Shown one piece after another: positions 19,990-29,235 of a stretch of 35,265 nucleotides of DNA (its first letter is position 1; each line of letters starts with the position of its first letter). The stretch comes from Desulfobacterota bacterium AH_259_B03_O07 (GTDB lineage: Bacteria > Desulfobacterota_D > UBA1144 > Nemesobacterales > CSP1-2), in the NCBI GenBank assembly GCA_027717645.1, contig JALLOG010000019.1, forward strand, positions 1-35,265, in the 5' to 3' direction. The position numbers were made by a program, and so were the translations under genes. The notes below the pieces were generated by a model, which made no database searches, was not told where the DNA came from, and was given only the letters and a program-made list of their open reading frames with translations.

Positions 19990-20028
19990 TTAACAAAAAC
20001 TTAACATTAAGTTCATATCTAGTTAATT
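19990..20028 (+). promoter_or_regulatory. Putative Pho box array upstream of porin
   Basis: TTAACA-AAAAC-TTAACA-TTAAG-TTCATA-TCTAG-TTAATT: hexamers at 19990, 20001, 20012 and 20023, exact 11-bp period. Confidence 0.7.
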
Positions 20029-20078
20029 GTTACCTCTTATCATTTAAGTCAAATTCAATGAAGAAAAAGGAGGAAAGT

Positions 20079-21491
20079 ATGATATATGCGATTAGATTGC
20101 TGGCACTTGTAGTGCTTTGCACACAACTATTTATAGTACAGTCACAAGCACAAAACCAAAGTGGTAAGCAAGTAGCACAGAAAAGGAGTGATATTGAGGA
20201 GCTAAAAAGGCGGATAGATGAGATTCAGAGACAAAACCAGAAGCAGATTGAGGAACTTCGGAAAAAGATAGAACAGCTTGAGTCTGAAAGGGCATCTGAA
20301 AAAGAGGCTGCAGAGAAAGTCATTGCTAAGGAAAAGGAAGATAAAGATGCTTGGTATAACAAGTTCGAAGCTGGATATAAGAAAGGATTGTTCTTTAAAA
20401 CAAATGATGGGAACTTTTTAATGAAAATGAGACTACAAACACAGTTTCAATTTTCAGTGAATGATACGGATGATGAAGACACTGCTACAGATTTCCGCAT
20501 AAGAAGGTTTAGGGTGAAGTGGAATGGACATGCCTTCAGACCCTGGTTTCTGTACACAATTCAATTAGACGCCGATAGTGGAGATGTAAGATTGAGGGAT
20601 GCTTATTTCGGTGTCGCTTACAATACTGGAATTGTGCCAAGGGTGGGCCAGTTCAAGGTTCCCTTCAACAGGGAAAGGTTAACTTCATCGTCAAGCTTAC
20701 AGCTTGTTGAAAGATCCATTGTAAGTGATGAATTTAGTATCGGACGTGACATTGGTGGTGGATTATACGGGATATTTGGAAATATGATTACATATGGTGG
20801 TGGAATTTTTAACGGGGACGGAAGAAAAGCCAGGAGTACAGATTCCAATCTACTTTATGCCGGGAGAATACAATTTAATCCTTGCTGTGGAAAATTGAAG
20901 TATAATGGTGAAGAATTCCCTTCGGGGGGTTCTTATAAGTTAGTGCCGAACTTCGGTGGCAGACAACCTATTGTAGCTATTGGAGGCGCATTTTATACTT
21001 TTCCGGGTCTGAATATCGCTAGAAAAACCCCCGATGATCAGGGCATTGAAGAAAGGTTTTTGGAGCTAGGTATCATAAGAGGAAATGTATCGGGGATAAG
21101 TGCTGATATTGCTTTCAAACAAACAATCTATAGTTTTGTAGCTGAATATGACGGAAGGTGGATAGACCCGAAAGAGACAATAGATAGTCGTGTTTTAGAT
21201 ACCATATACGATCAGGGGTTCAGGGTTCAGGGTGGTTTTTTCTTGCTACCACATTATATAGAGGTTGCTGGAAGGTGGGCATATGTAAGATATGATAAAG
21301 TAGAAGGTTTAATTCCTGTATTGGTTGCAAGGAAAAGCAGATGGCAGATCACCCCTGGGCTTAACTTTTATCTCTCGGGGGATCACAGGTGGAAAATCCA
21401 GCTTTCCTATAATTTTATCAAAAACAAATTTTTAAACGGTGATGATATTAATGAAAACATAGTTAGAGCACAACTCCAGGCATATTTCTAA
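20079..21491 (+). CDS. OprO/OprP-like (phosphate-selective) porin
   Basis: Signal peptide, coiled coil (IEELKRRIDEIQRQNQKQIEELRKKIEQLE), then barrel with FRIRRFRVKWNGHAF, YTIQLDAD, GQFKVPFNRERLTSSSSLQLVERSI. Start placed at ATG 20079 because AAAGGAGGA (20066-20074) precedes it; the track start at 20058 would put the SD inside the gene. Confidence 0.85.
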   Translation: MIYAIRLLALVVLCTQLFIVQSQAQNQSGKQVAQKRSDIEELKRRIDEIQRQNQKQIEELRKKIEQLESERASEKEAAEKVIAKEKEDKDAWYNKFEAGYKKGLFFKTNDGNFLMKMRLQTQFQFSVNDTDDEDTATDFRIRRFRVKWNGHAFRPWFLYTIQLDADSGDVRLRDAYFGVAYNTGIVPRVGQFKVPFNRERLTSSSSLQLVERSIVSDEFSIGRDIGGGLYGIFGNMITYGGGIFNGDGRKARSTDSNLLYAGRIQFNPCCGKLKYNGEEFPSGGSYKLVPNFGGRQPIVAIGGAFYTFPGLNIARKTPDDQGIEERFLELGIIRGNVSGISADIAFKQTIYSFVAEYDGRWIDPKETIDSRVLDTIYDQGFRVQGGFFLLPHYIEVAGRWAYVRYDKVEGLIPVLVARKSRWQITPGLNFYLSGDHRWKIQLSYNFIKNKFLNGDDINENIVRAQLQAYF

Positions 21492-21679
21492 ATTTGCTTG
21501 TGGAGGGGATTCCTATTGATCTCTCGTAAGATCTTGTTGAAACCATACGGCCCGGCGCCGGGATATACTGTGCCAGGCTTCTTAGGCTTTGCATTGAGAT
21601 AATTAAAGGTCTTAGATATACAGATAAAATCGACTCATTTCTATTTACGTTACAGATCATTGTAGGCCTTAAGATTAAT

Positions 21680-22270
21680 TTATTTGCCCTCCTTCCCCCT
21701 GAAAAAAAAGAAGGAATCTACATAACTGGAAAGTCTTGGCTGTCCGACAGAACCGGGGTCCAAGAAGCTCTTATTGCCAATTTGTCTTAAATATGGCTTG
21801 TGAGAATGTCCGCTTAATATAAAATCATATTTGAACAAGTCATAATTGACTCTTGGTTTGGGATGACCTTTGGAGTATGAACTATTTCCATGACTTATAT
21901 CATGACTTATATGGAGATTCAGACCTTCTAATAAGAGAACTGATTATCCAAATGGTAGTGTCCTTAGAAAACCTATCTCTTGGCTTTCAAGGAGGTCCTC
22001 ACTCCATTCCCTTGTTGTGTTTGATAAAGTATTTAATTCGTTATTACAGAGACACTCTTTAGCATATGCCATTGCATGGTCATGATCCCCCCTTACGCCC
22101 CAAAATTGGCCATATGAAGATTTTATTGGGAATCTTACACACTCCCTTGGGTTTGGACCAAAATCAACTACATCGCCCAGGAAGACAAGGCAGTCATAGC
22201 TTTGCTTGCTAAGTAGAGCTTCTAGGGCGTGCCAGTTGCGGTGCGTATCTGAGAGAATTAGAATTTTCAT
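21680..22270 (-). pseudogene. YfcE/MJ0936-type metallophosphoesterase interrupted by an in-frame TAA
   Basis: ORF 21944-22270 (MKILILSDTHRNWHALEALL...DCLVFLGDVVDFGPNP...WGVRGDHD) stops at 21944-21946. The same frame continues SVLLLEGLNLHISHDISHGNSS...YDFILSGHSHKPYLRQIGNKSFLDPGSVGQPRLSSYVDSF to a stop at 21680-21682. Confidence 0.75.
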
Positions 22271-22525
22271 TATAGTGAAATTATAAAGCCTTTGTATGAA
22301 TTAAATATTAAGTATGTAATAGGTAGGGGTTAGGAAAATTATTTTGCTTTCCTTTTTGAAATGCACTTTGGTTATCTTTGATATTAAACTCTTTTTATGC
22401 TGTTTAGGGACTAAATTAGAGAGAATACATCAATCATGCTAAGAGGTTAGGTCATTATTTGGAACGATATAGAAAAGGGTGATTTCTTGTGGTATGATGT
22501 AAGAAACAAAAAGAAAAAAAACCTC

Positions 22526-22552
22526 TTGACAAAAGTTGATATTTTATATAAA
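22526..22552 (+). promoter_or_regulatory. Putative sigma-70 promoter for outer-membrane protein
   Basis: TTGACA (22526-22531) with TATAAA (22547-22552); short 15-bp spacer, so tentative. Confidence 0.4.
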
Positions 22553-22592
22553 GTAAGGTAATAGTTTAAAAAGTTAAAGGAGGTAAGGAGAG

Positions 22593-24275
22593 ATGAGTAA
22601 AGCCAAATGGCTAGTGTTATTTATATTGGCTCTTTGTATTGCAGTTCCCTCTTACGCAGTAGAACTCACGTTGGGTGGATTCCCAAGCTACATGCGTACA
22701 AGGGCACACTTTATTGGGCAAGCGACTTTCGTCAGCTCGTTGAGTCCTAGAAATGCTAGGACGCTTGGTTTTAGCGGTTCAGATGACTTTATCCAGTTTA
22801 TTGATACGAGGCTTCGATTGACCCCACAGCTTGTGCTCAGTGATAGTGTTACGATAAGAGCACAGGTTGATGTTGCGGACAATATGATATGGGGTGGATT
22901 CGGTAGTGGTTTTGCAGGAACGAGTAGTAATAATCCCTTTTCTTCCAGATCCGACGTAATATTTTCTTCACTTACTCCTAGCGATAGATTCAGAGGTGCG
23001 TTGTTGACAAATGCTGGAGCTTGTGCTAACCAGCCGGGGTCAACTGCTGTCTGTAGCTTTGCCCTTGGTAACAATACAGCAACTGATAATGTTCAGTTTT
23101 TTAACGTCCGCATGCTTCACATGGATGTAGTTCTCCCCAATAATTTGGGTTTCGTAAGGATTGGGCGTCAGCCGTTTGACTGGGGCTTGGGAATAATGGC
23201 AAATGGTGGTTGGGACCCACAATCGGATCTGGGATTTGTACTTGACAGGTTCCTTTATCTTAAATCCTTTGCGCTTGGCGATGGATCGTTTACGTTCGTT
23301 TTTGTTTCTGACAAATTTACTCAAGGTCAGAGTTTGATAAATGGTGTAGGTGAATCATATGATTATGGTGCTGTGGCGCTAATTTACAATATGCCAAATC
23401 TAATGGGTACTAACTTTACGATTGGAGGTTATGTATTCCCATATATACATCAAGATAATATCTTTTCAGGTCCACCCGCTACTGTTGGAGCTGGAGTTAC
23501 CGATCTTAATCTAGACCGTCTAACATTATGGGCTGGTCTTATCGACATAAAGACCGACCTATGGAGACTCGTGGCTGAATATCAAAATGTGCAGGGGGAG
23601 GTAGCGCTTGAGGGTGATGATCTTTTTGATATTACTGCTCATAATTTACTCTTTGCTATACGTGCTGAGGTCTATCCAGGATGGCCGGTAAAGATCGTAG
23701 CAGCAGAGTTTGGCTACGCTGGTGGTGATGATGTGAGTACTACTGATATAGAAGGAAATGTGATCACTTTCAGTGCTGCCTATAACTTAGACAACCTGAT
23801 GTTCAGACATATGCTACCCAATATATACCGACAAGAAGGAAGCGTAATAAATGCTTTCTACGCAAGGGCGTGGGCAACGGTTAAGCTTCTTGACTCGATT
23901 TCTGTCACACCACAAGTCGTCGTCGCTTGGAATGAGGAGACGAGTTCTCCCCTTTTTGCTCCTGGTACCTTCGGTTTTGGTACTCCTGAGAACCCACAGA
24001 ACACAGATGTTAGTAGGTATTTGGGTACGGAGATTGAATTAACCGGCACTTGGCAGGTACACCCTGGTGTTAACTTTGATCTAATAGGGAGTCTTGTGAT
24101 CAATGGGGATGGTATGCAGGATCTTTTGGAACAGCAGGCTGTCGCTACATTTAATCAATTTTCAACATTAACTAGTCTCGGTACCGAGATAAATAGGGGG
24201 GATGTTGACGCTCAGAGTGTTGCTTGGGCCATCCAAGCAAGGGTGTTGATTTATATTGATCAGTTCTTTAAATAG
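22593..24275 (+). CDS. Outer-membrane beta-barrel protein (porin-like, specific function unknown)
   Basis: Signal peptide MSKAKWLVLFILALCIAVPSYAVE; alternating amphipathic strands; VRIGRQPFDWGLGIMANGGWDPQSD; ends with aromatic FFK; AAAGGAGG upstream. Confidence 0.7.
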   Translation: MSKAKWLVLFILALCIAVPSYAVELTLGGFPSYMRTRAHFIGQATFVSSLSPRNARTLGFSGSDDFIQFIDTRLRLTPQLVLSDSVTIRAQVDVADNMIWGGFGSGFAGTSSNNPFSSRSDVIFSSLTPSDRFRGALLTNAGACANQPGSTAVCSFALGNNTATDNVQFFNVRMLHMDVVLPNNLGFVRIGRQPFDWGLGIMANGGWDPQSDLGFVLDRFLYLKSFALGDGSFTFVFVSDKFTQGQSLINGVGESYDYGAVALIYNMPNLMGTNFTIGGYVFPYIHQDNIFSGPPATVGAGVTDLNLDRLTLWAGLIDIKTDLWRLVAEYQNVQGEVALEGDDLFDITAHNLLFAIRAEVYPGWPVKIVAAEFGYAGGDDVSTTDIEGNVITFSAAYNLDNLMFRHMLPNIYRQEGSVINAFYARAWATVKLLDSISVTPQVVVAWNEETSSPLFAPGTFGFGTPENPQNTDVSRYLGTEIELTGTWQVHPGVNFDLIGSLVINGDGMQDLLEQQAVATFNQFSTLTSLGTEINRGDVDAQSVAWAIQARVLIYIDQFFK

Positions 24276-24329
24276 GAAATAGATGGTTGGGGGATTCGTA
24301 TTGAATCTCCCAATTTTTTGGAATAGAAT

Positions 24330-24367
24330 AACCCTTCTGCTTACATGCTAAGCAGAAGGGTTTTTTT
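24330..24367 (+). terminator. Intrinsic terminator
   Basis: AACCCTTCTGCTTA (24330-24343) / TAAGCAGAAGGGTT (24349-24362), followed by a T tract. Confidence 0.92.
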
Positions 24368-24868
24368 ATGATTCTAGATTAGGATTATTGATAAATTTCG
24401 GGTTTCTATCGAGGGAATATGTTTATAAGTGTATTTTCTAGATAAAGGTGTGTTATTCTCCTCTTCCCTGCTTGTGGATTAAGGCTGGAATGAATGGGTA
24501 ACCAATTTTATAGCTCCATCGTCAAGACCCATTTTCTTAATATTGTAGTAGAGATATCTTGGACCTTAGAATGTTTTGTCTTTTAAACCATCGGGATTTG
24601 TTTTAGGGTATATTTTAATACCATTACAAACCATTTCCAGATCAGGCCCTTTAGCTATTTCTACAACCCAACTAGTGTCTAGGTAACAGAATGGACGACT
24701 ATAATCTTAGGAGAAACAAATTTTGATATTAAGTGGGATTGAGTAAATATGATAAGTTGATTTGTAGCTTCATTATTCTTGCCTTTCAGCTAATATATTA
24801 ATGGAGCTGTTCTATGATGTTAATGTGTTATAATTTTGTGATTTTAAATTCTTATTGGAGGAAAATAG

Positions 24869-26377
24869 ATGACACCCATTCTATTATTACTTATATCCCT
24901 ATTTGGTATTCAGGAAGTGCTGAATTTGTCGCTTGATGATGTGCGAATAATTACACTTGAGAATAACAGAGATATTCAAATAGAGAGGAAGAATGTTGAA
25001 ATATCCCTAGGAGAGGTACAGAAGCAAACGGGGGTTTTTGATCCACTATTAAATGTGGGTTCCTCTTATACAGATGCTTATATTCCAACGACGAGCACAT
25101 TTATACAAAGTGGTGTGATCCATGAAAAGGTTTTTGATGTTGGAGCCAATGTCGAAGGGACTCTTCCAACTGGGACCTTTTATGACATACTTGACTTTTC
25201 AATAACAAGGACTGAAACTGATTCGGCAATTACGGATCTCTCTCCAGGTTGGTTTAATACATTAGGTTTTACTATCGGGCAAGACTTACTTAAAAATTTT
25301 GGTGTTGAAGTAAATCGAACTCCAATTATAGTTGCAAGTAGAAACAATGAGATCTCAGACAAGGAGTTGGTGAAAAGGATTTCGGAAATACTACTGGAGG
25401 TTGAGAGATCCTACTGGCTGCTTGTATCAGCTGAGGAAAATCTTGAACTTGCTCTTACTGCTCTGGAGCTAGCTAAGGATCTTCAGAGGAGAAACGAAAT
25501 TCAAGTTGAAGTTGGTGTTTTACCGCCAGTAGCGGTCACTCAGGCCAAGGCCGAGGTGGCTGCGAGAGAAGTTGATTTAATCAGGGCTGAAAATGAACTT
25601 AGAGCAGCGGAGGATAATTTAAAAAACATTTTGGCTATGCCACTTACAACTAAGATTTCTGCGATTGATGAACCCACTACAGTTTTTCAGTCATTTAACG
25701 AAGATGAGGTTCTTGGGGAAGCACTTGAGAAAAGACCTGAAATGCAACAGGCTAAGCTCGAAATTGAAAACAGGGAAACTCTCAAGAAGTTTTTTTCAAA
25801 TCAGAAGTTACCAAGATTCGCGATAGAGGGAAGTGTTGAACTTCAGGGTCTTGGGGGTGCGGAAAATCCTGATCGCGCAAGCTTCTCAGGAGTGATAGAG
25901 CCTGTACCTGAGAGATTCTTAGGGGCTGGTAAGGCATTTAGTAGCCTATTTGAGGGTGATTTCCCTACATGGCAAATACTTGGTGTTTTTACTTTTCCGC
26001 TTTTTAATCGGGCTGCAAGGGGTGATTACGTGAAAGCTTCTGCTGAAGTAGATAGAAGTATTATTTTTTTTAAAAGGGTGACTGAGGATGTTTCACTGGA
26101 TGTGAGAAATGCTATAAGGAATGTTAAGGATAGCATAAGAGGAATTGAAGCTGCAAGAGTGGCTGTAGGGCTTGATGAGGAGGTTCTGGAAAATGAGGAA
26201 CAAAGGCTTGAAGTGGGCATTGGTACAACAAGATCTGTTCTTGAAGCACAGAGGGATTTGGTTGATGAAAGAACGAGGGAGATAGGGGCTATTACGGGTT
26301 ATAATACCGCGCTTGCAGAGCTTGAATTTGCGAGGGGGACTATCTTAGAGTCGAGTGCCTTTGAGTTTCAGGAGTAA
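24869..26377 (+). CDS. TolC-family outer-membrane efflux protein
   Basis: LSLDDVRIITLENNRDIQIERKNVEISLGEVQ, VAVTQAKAEVAAREVDLIRAENELRAAEDNLKNIL, and LEAQRDLVDERTREIGAITGYNTALAELEFARGTI repeat. Confidence 0.9.
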   Translation: MTPILLLLISLFGIQEVLNLSLDDVRIITLENNRDIQIERKNVEISLGEVQKQTGVFDPLLNVGSSYTDAYIPTTSTFIQSGVIHEKVFDVGANVEGTLPTGTFYDILDFSITRTETDSAITDLSPGWFNTLGFTIGQDLLKNFGVEVNRTPIIVASRNNEISDKELVKRISEILLEVERSYWLLVSAEENLELALTALELAKDLQRRNEIQVEVGVLPPVAVTQAKAEVAAREVDLIRAENELRAAEDNLKNILAMPLTTKISAIDEPTTVFQSFNEDEVLGEALEKRPEMQQAKLEIENRETLKKFFSNQKLPRFAIEGSVELQGLGGAENPDRASFSGVIEPVPERFLGAGKAFSSLFEGDFPTWQILGVFTFPLFNRAARGDYVKASAEVDRSIIFFKRVTEDVSLDVRNAIRNVKDSIRGIEAARVAVGLDEEVLENEEQRLEVGIGTTRSVLEAQRDLVDERTREIGAITGYNTALAELEFARGTILESSAFEFQE

Positions 26378-26382
26378 ATTTA

Positions 26383-27945
26383 TTAATGCCTAAAATGTCT
26401 TACGCCCGTAAACACCATTGCGATACCGTGTTCATCGGCGGCCGCTATGGTTTCCTGATCCCTTATAGAACCCCCAGGTTGAACAATAGCCGTGATCCCT
26501 GACTTTGCTGCTTCATCTATTCCATCACGGAATGGGAAAAATGCATCAGATGCGAGAACTGAACCATTTGTTGTTATGTTTGCTTTCATTGAGGCGAGTT
26601 TAACTGAATCTATTCTACTCATTTGGCCGGCTCCGATTCCAATAGTTTGACCATCACGAGCAAAAATTATCGCATTGGATTTTACATGTTTGCAGACCTT
26701 CCATGCGAATTTTAATGCCTGCATTTCTTCATCCGTGGGTTGTCTTTTGGTTTCCACTTTAAAATTCTTGAAATCTTCATCCGCACTGAGGTCCCTATCT
26801 TGAACAAGCAAACCTCCTACTACCTTTTTATGATCTAGGCCTTCCTTACGACTGTTGTTCAATGGAGGTGTTTTCATCACTCTCAGGTTTTTCTTTGTCG
26901 ACAGGGTAGAAATTGCTCCCTCTGTGTAGCTTGGAGCCAGCACTACTTCAAGAAACATACCTGATAGTTCAGAAGCAGTGGCTTCATCTACTTCGGTATT
27001 AAAGGCAACTATCCCACCAAATGAACTTTCAGGGTCACATTCTTTTGCTTTAGCGAAGGCTAAAAAAGGGTTTTCAGCAGTTGCGACACCGCAGGGGTTT
27101 TTGTGTTTCACAATTACACATGCTGTTTCTGAAAATTCCTTTACTGTTTCAAAGGCAGCGTCTGTATCAAAGATATTGTTAAGTGAGAGTTCTTTTCCTT
27201 GGATCTGAATTGAGTTTGAAACGCAAGGTTCTCCTATCCCCTTTTCGATGTAAAAAGATCCATCTTGATGGGGGTTTTCACCATATCTGAGCCCCATCTT
27301 CTTTTCGAAATGTAGAGTTAGATTTGAGGGAAATTTGGTTCTCTCTCCGTCCTCATCAATAGAAGAAAGGTAATTGGATATAGCTCCATCGTATCGAGCT
27401 ACATCGGAAAAAGCTTTTAATGCAAGCCTGAAATTTGTTTCAACTGTTATATGACCCTTATTCTCCTTTAATTCATTTAAAACGGTTCTATAATCCTCTA
27501 GATCGACAACTACGGTTACGTACTTATAATTTTTAGCCGCTGCGCGAAGCATCGTGGGTCCACCAATATCAATGTTTTCAATTGCTTCTCTTAAATCTAC
27601 ATGGTCATTTTCGATTACGTCCTCAAAGGGATATAGATTTACTATAACGAGATCAATTTGCTTAATACCGTGTTGCTTGGATTCTTCTCTGTGAGTTTTA
27701 TTGTCTCTCATCGCGAGAATACCTGCGTGAATCTTGGGATGAAGAGTCTTCACCCTTCCACCAAGAAGTTCAGGTGATTGAATGTATTCTGATATTTCGG
27801 TTACTTCAATACCAGATTCCTTTAAAAGTCTCGCGGTACCACCCGTTGATAGAATTTCAATGTGAAATCGTTTTAGTTCGCGGGCAAAGGTAGTTATTTC
27901 ATCCTTTTTTGAAACACTTATGAGGGCTCTTTCAATTTTATTCAT
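26383..27945 (-). CDS. purH: Bifunctional AICAR transformylase / IMP cyclohydrolase PurH
   Basis: ALISVSKKDEITTFARELKRFHIEILSTGGTARLL, GGRVKTLHPKIHAGIL, RYGENPHQDGSFY, VKHKNPCGVA, GGSIRDQETIAAADEHGIAMVFTGVRHFRH. Confidence 0.97.
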   Translation of the reverse strand: MNKIERALISVSKKDEITTFARELKRFHIEILSTGGTARLLKESGIEVTEISEYIQSPELLGGRVKTLHPKIHAGILAMRDNKTHREESKQHGIKQIDLVIVNLYPFEDVIENDHVDLREAIENIDIGGPTMLRAAAKNYKYVTVVVDLEDYRTVLNELKENKGHITVETNFRLALKAFSDVARYDGAISNYLSSIDEDGERTKFPSNLTLHFEKKMGLRYGENPHQDGSFYIEKGIGEPCVSNSIQIQGKELSLNNIFDTDAAFETVKEFSETACVIVKHKNPCGVATAENPFLAFAKAKECDPESSFGGIVAFNTEVDEATASELSGMFLEVVLAPSYTEGAISTLSTKKNLRVMKTPPLNNSRKEGLDHKKVVGGLLVQDRDLSADEDFKNFKVETKRQPTDEEMQALKFAWKVCKHVKSNAIIFARDGQTIGIGAGQMSRIDSVKLASMKANITTNGSVLASDAFFPFRDGIDEAAKSGITAIVQPGGSIRDQETIAAADEHGIAMVFTGVRHFRH

Positions 27946-28118
27946 TTTTTGTGGCTCCTCGGAAGAAGGGGATAATGAAAATTACCATGTGTTTTGAGAA
28001 ATTGTCAATTCTTACGTATAATCATTTTTAAATAGTCAGGTCTAGTATAGTCAATTATTAGAACTGATAGAGCATTGAATTATTAGGAGTTTGTTTAACC
28101 CATTAGAGATTTGTTATT

Positions 28119-29048
28119 ATGATGGATCAAAGAGCGTTAAAGCTTAAGGTTGGACTATTTGTATTAATCACTCTTGCTATTCTAATATTCTTCGTTTTCA
28201 TATTCGGTGGAACTAAGACTTTATTTACAAAAATATATATACTGAATACCTCATTTACGAATACTGCAGGCCTTAATCACGGGGCTGCAGTTAGGCTTTC
28301 TGGGGTGCGAATTGGAAGTGTCAAAGGGATTGAGTTTCCGTCTGATCCGGATATTAACCTAATTAGGGTTGTAATGAATGTAAGGGAAGAGGGAATGAAG
28401 AGGATAAGCCCTGACTCAGTTGCAACTATTCAAACAGAGGGACTCCTTGGTGATAAGTACATAGAAATAATCAGGGGTAAAAAGGAGCCGCCTAAAAAGA
28501 TTCAGAATAACATGCAGATTAAGAGTTACACACCTCCTCAATTTCAACAATTGATAGGACAATCTGGTCAATTAATCGATAATGTAATCAAGATATCTCA
28601 AAGCTTGGAAAGGATAGTAGATGCTTTTGGAACAGAGGAAAACATTGAAAATATAAATAAGACTATTGCTTCAATTAGTAATAGTGCTCAGGCGATCGAA
28701 AAGAGTTTGCAGGCAATCGAAAACCAACCTGGTGTCCTTCACAGCTTGATATATGAAGCACAACTTTCTAATGATCTTGACAATACGTTGGCAAATATAA
28801 GTTCGGCCTCTGATGATATAAGTGGTGAGGATGGCATTGCGGCTGAATTGAAGGAAGCCGCTGCAAATTTCAGAGAAATATCGGAAATGCTCAGGGGTGG
28901 GGAAGGTACACTTGGGGCACTGTTGATCGATCCTACTGTTTATGATAATTTAAAAGGAGTTTTGGGACAGGCTGATAGAAGCAGGTTTGTCCGCGCAGCA
29001 GTAAAATATCTTTTAGATGAAAAAGCAAAGAATTCGGATGAACCCTAG
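28119..29048 (+). CDS. MCE (MlaD-like) family protein
   Basis: N-terminal TM, then FTNTAGLNHGAAVRLSGVRIGSVKGIEFP and IQTEGLLGDKYIEI (MCE domain). Confidence 0.9.
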   Translation: MMDQRALKLKVGLFVLITLAILIFFVFIFGGTKTLFTKIYILNTSFTNTAGLNHGAAVRLSGVRIGSVKGIEFPSDPDINLIRVVMNVREEGMKRISPDSVATIQTEGLLGDKYIEIIRGKKEPPKKIQNNMQIKSYTPPQFQQLIGQSGQLIDNVIKISQSLERIVDAFGTEENIENINKTIASISNSAQAIEKSLQAIENQPGVLHSLIYEAQLSNDLDNTLANISSASDDISGEDGIAAELKEAAANFREISEMLRGGEGTLGALLIDPTVYDNLKGVLGQADRSRFVRAAVKYLLDEKAKNSDEP

Positions 29049-29069
29049 ACCGTTTGATGACTTTGCTTG

Positions 29070-29142
29070 AGCGGGCGACGGGACTCGAACCCGCGACCCC
29101 AAGCTTGGGAAGCTTGTACTCTACCAACTGAGTTACGCCCGC
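29070..29142 (-). tRNA. tRNA-Gly (anticodon CCC)
   Basis: Minus strand GCGGGCG TA ACTC AGTTGGTA GAGT A CAAGC TTCCCAA GCTTG GGGTC GCGGG TTCGAGT CCCGT CGCCCGC + U73. Acceptor, D, anticodon and T stems all pair; no encoded CCA. Confidence 0.95.
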
Positions 29143-29235
29143 TTTCAGAAGAAATTTATTATAGCTCCCATAAAATGTCAATAAATGCCCAATATATGTT
29201 TAACTTGAAGACACTTAATTGATATAATACTTCTC

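Noticed and set aside
21463-21660. 65-aa minus-strand ORF
   Set aside because: No motif, and overlaps the porin 3' end and intergenic palindrome.
22688-23324. Minus-strand ORFs of 128 and 94 aa opposite the outer-membrane protein
   Set aside because: Antisense shadows of a well-supported signal-peptide-bearing gene.
28933-29181. 82-aa minus-strand ORF containing GVTQLVEYKLPKLGVAGSSPVARSS
   Set aside because: This is translation through tRNA-Gly(CCC); such peptides are a common annotation artefact.
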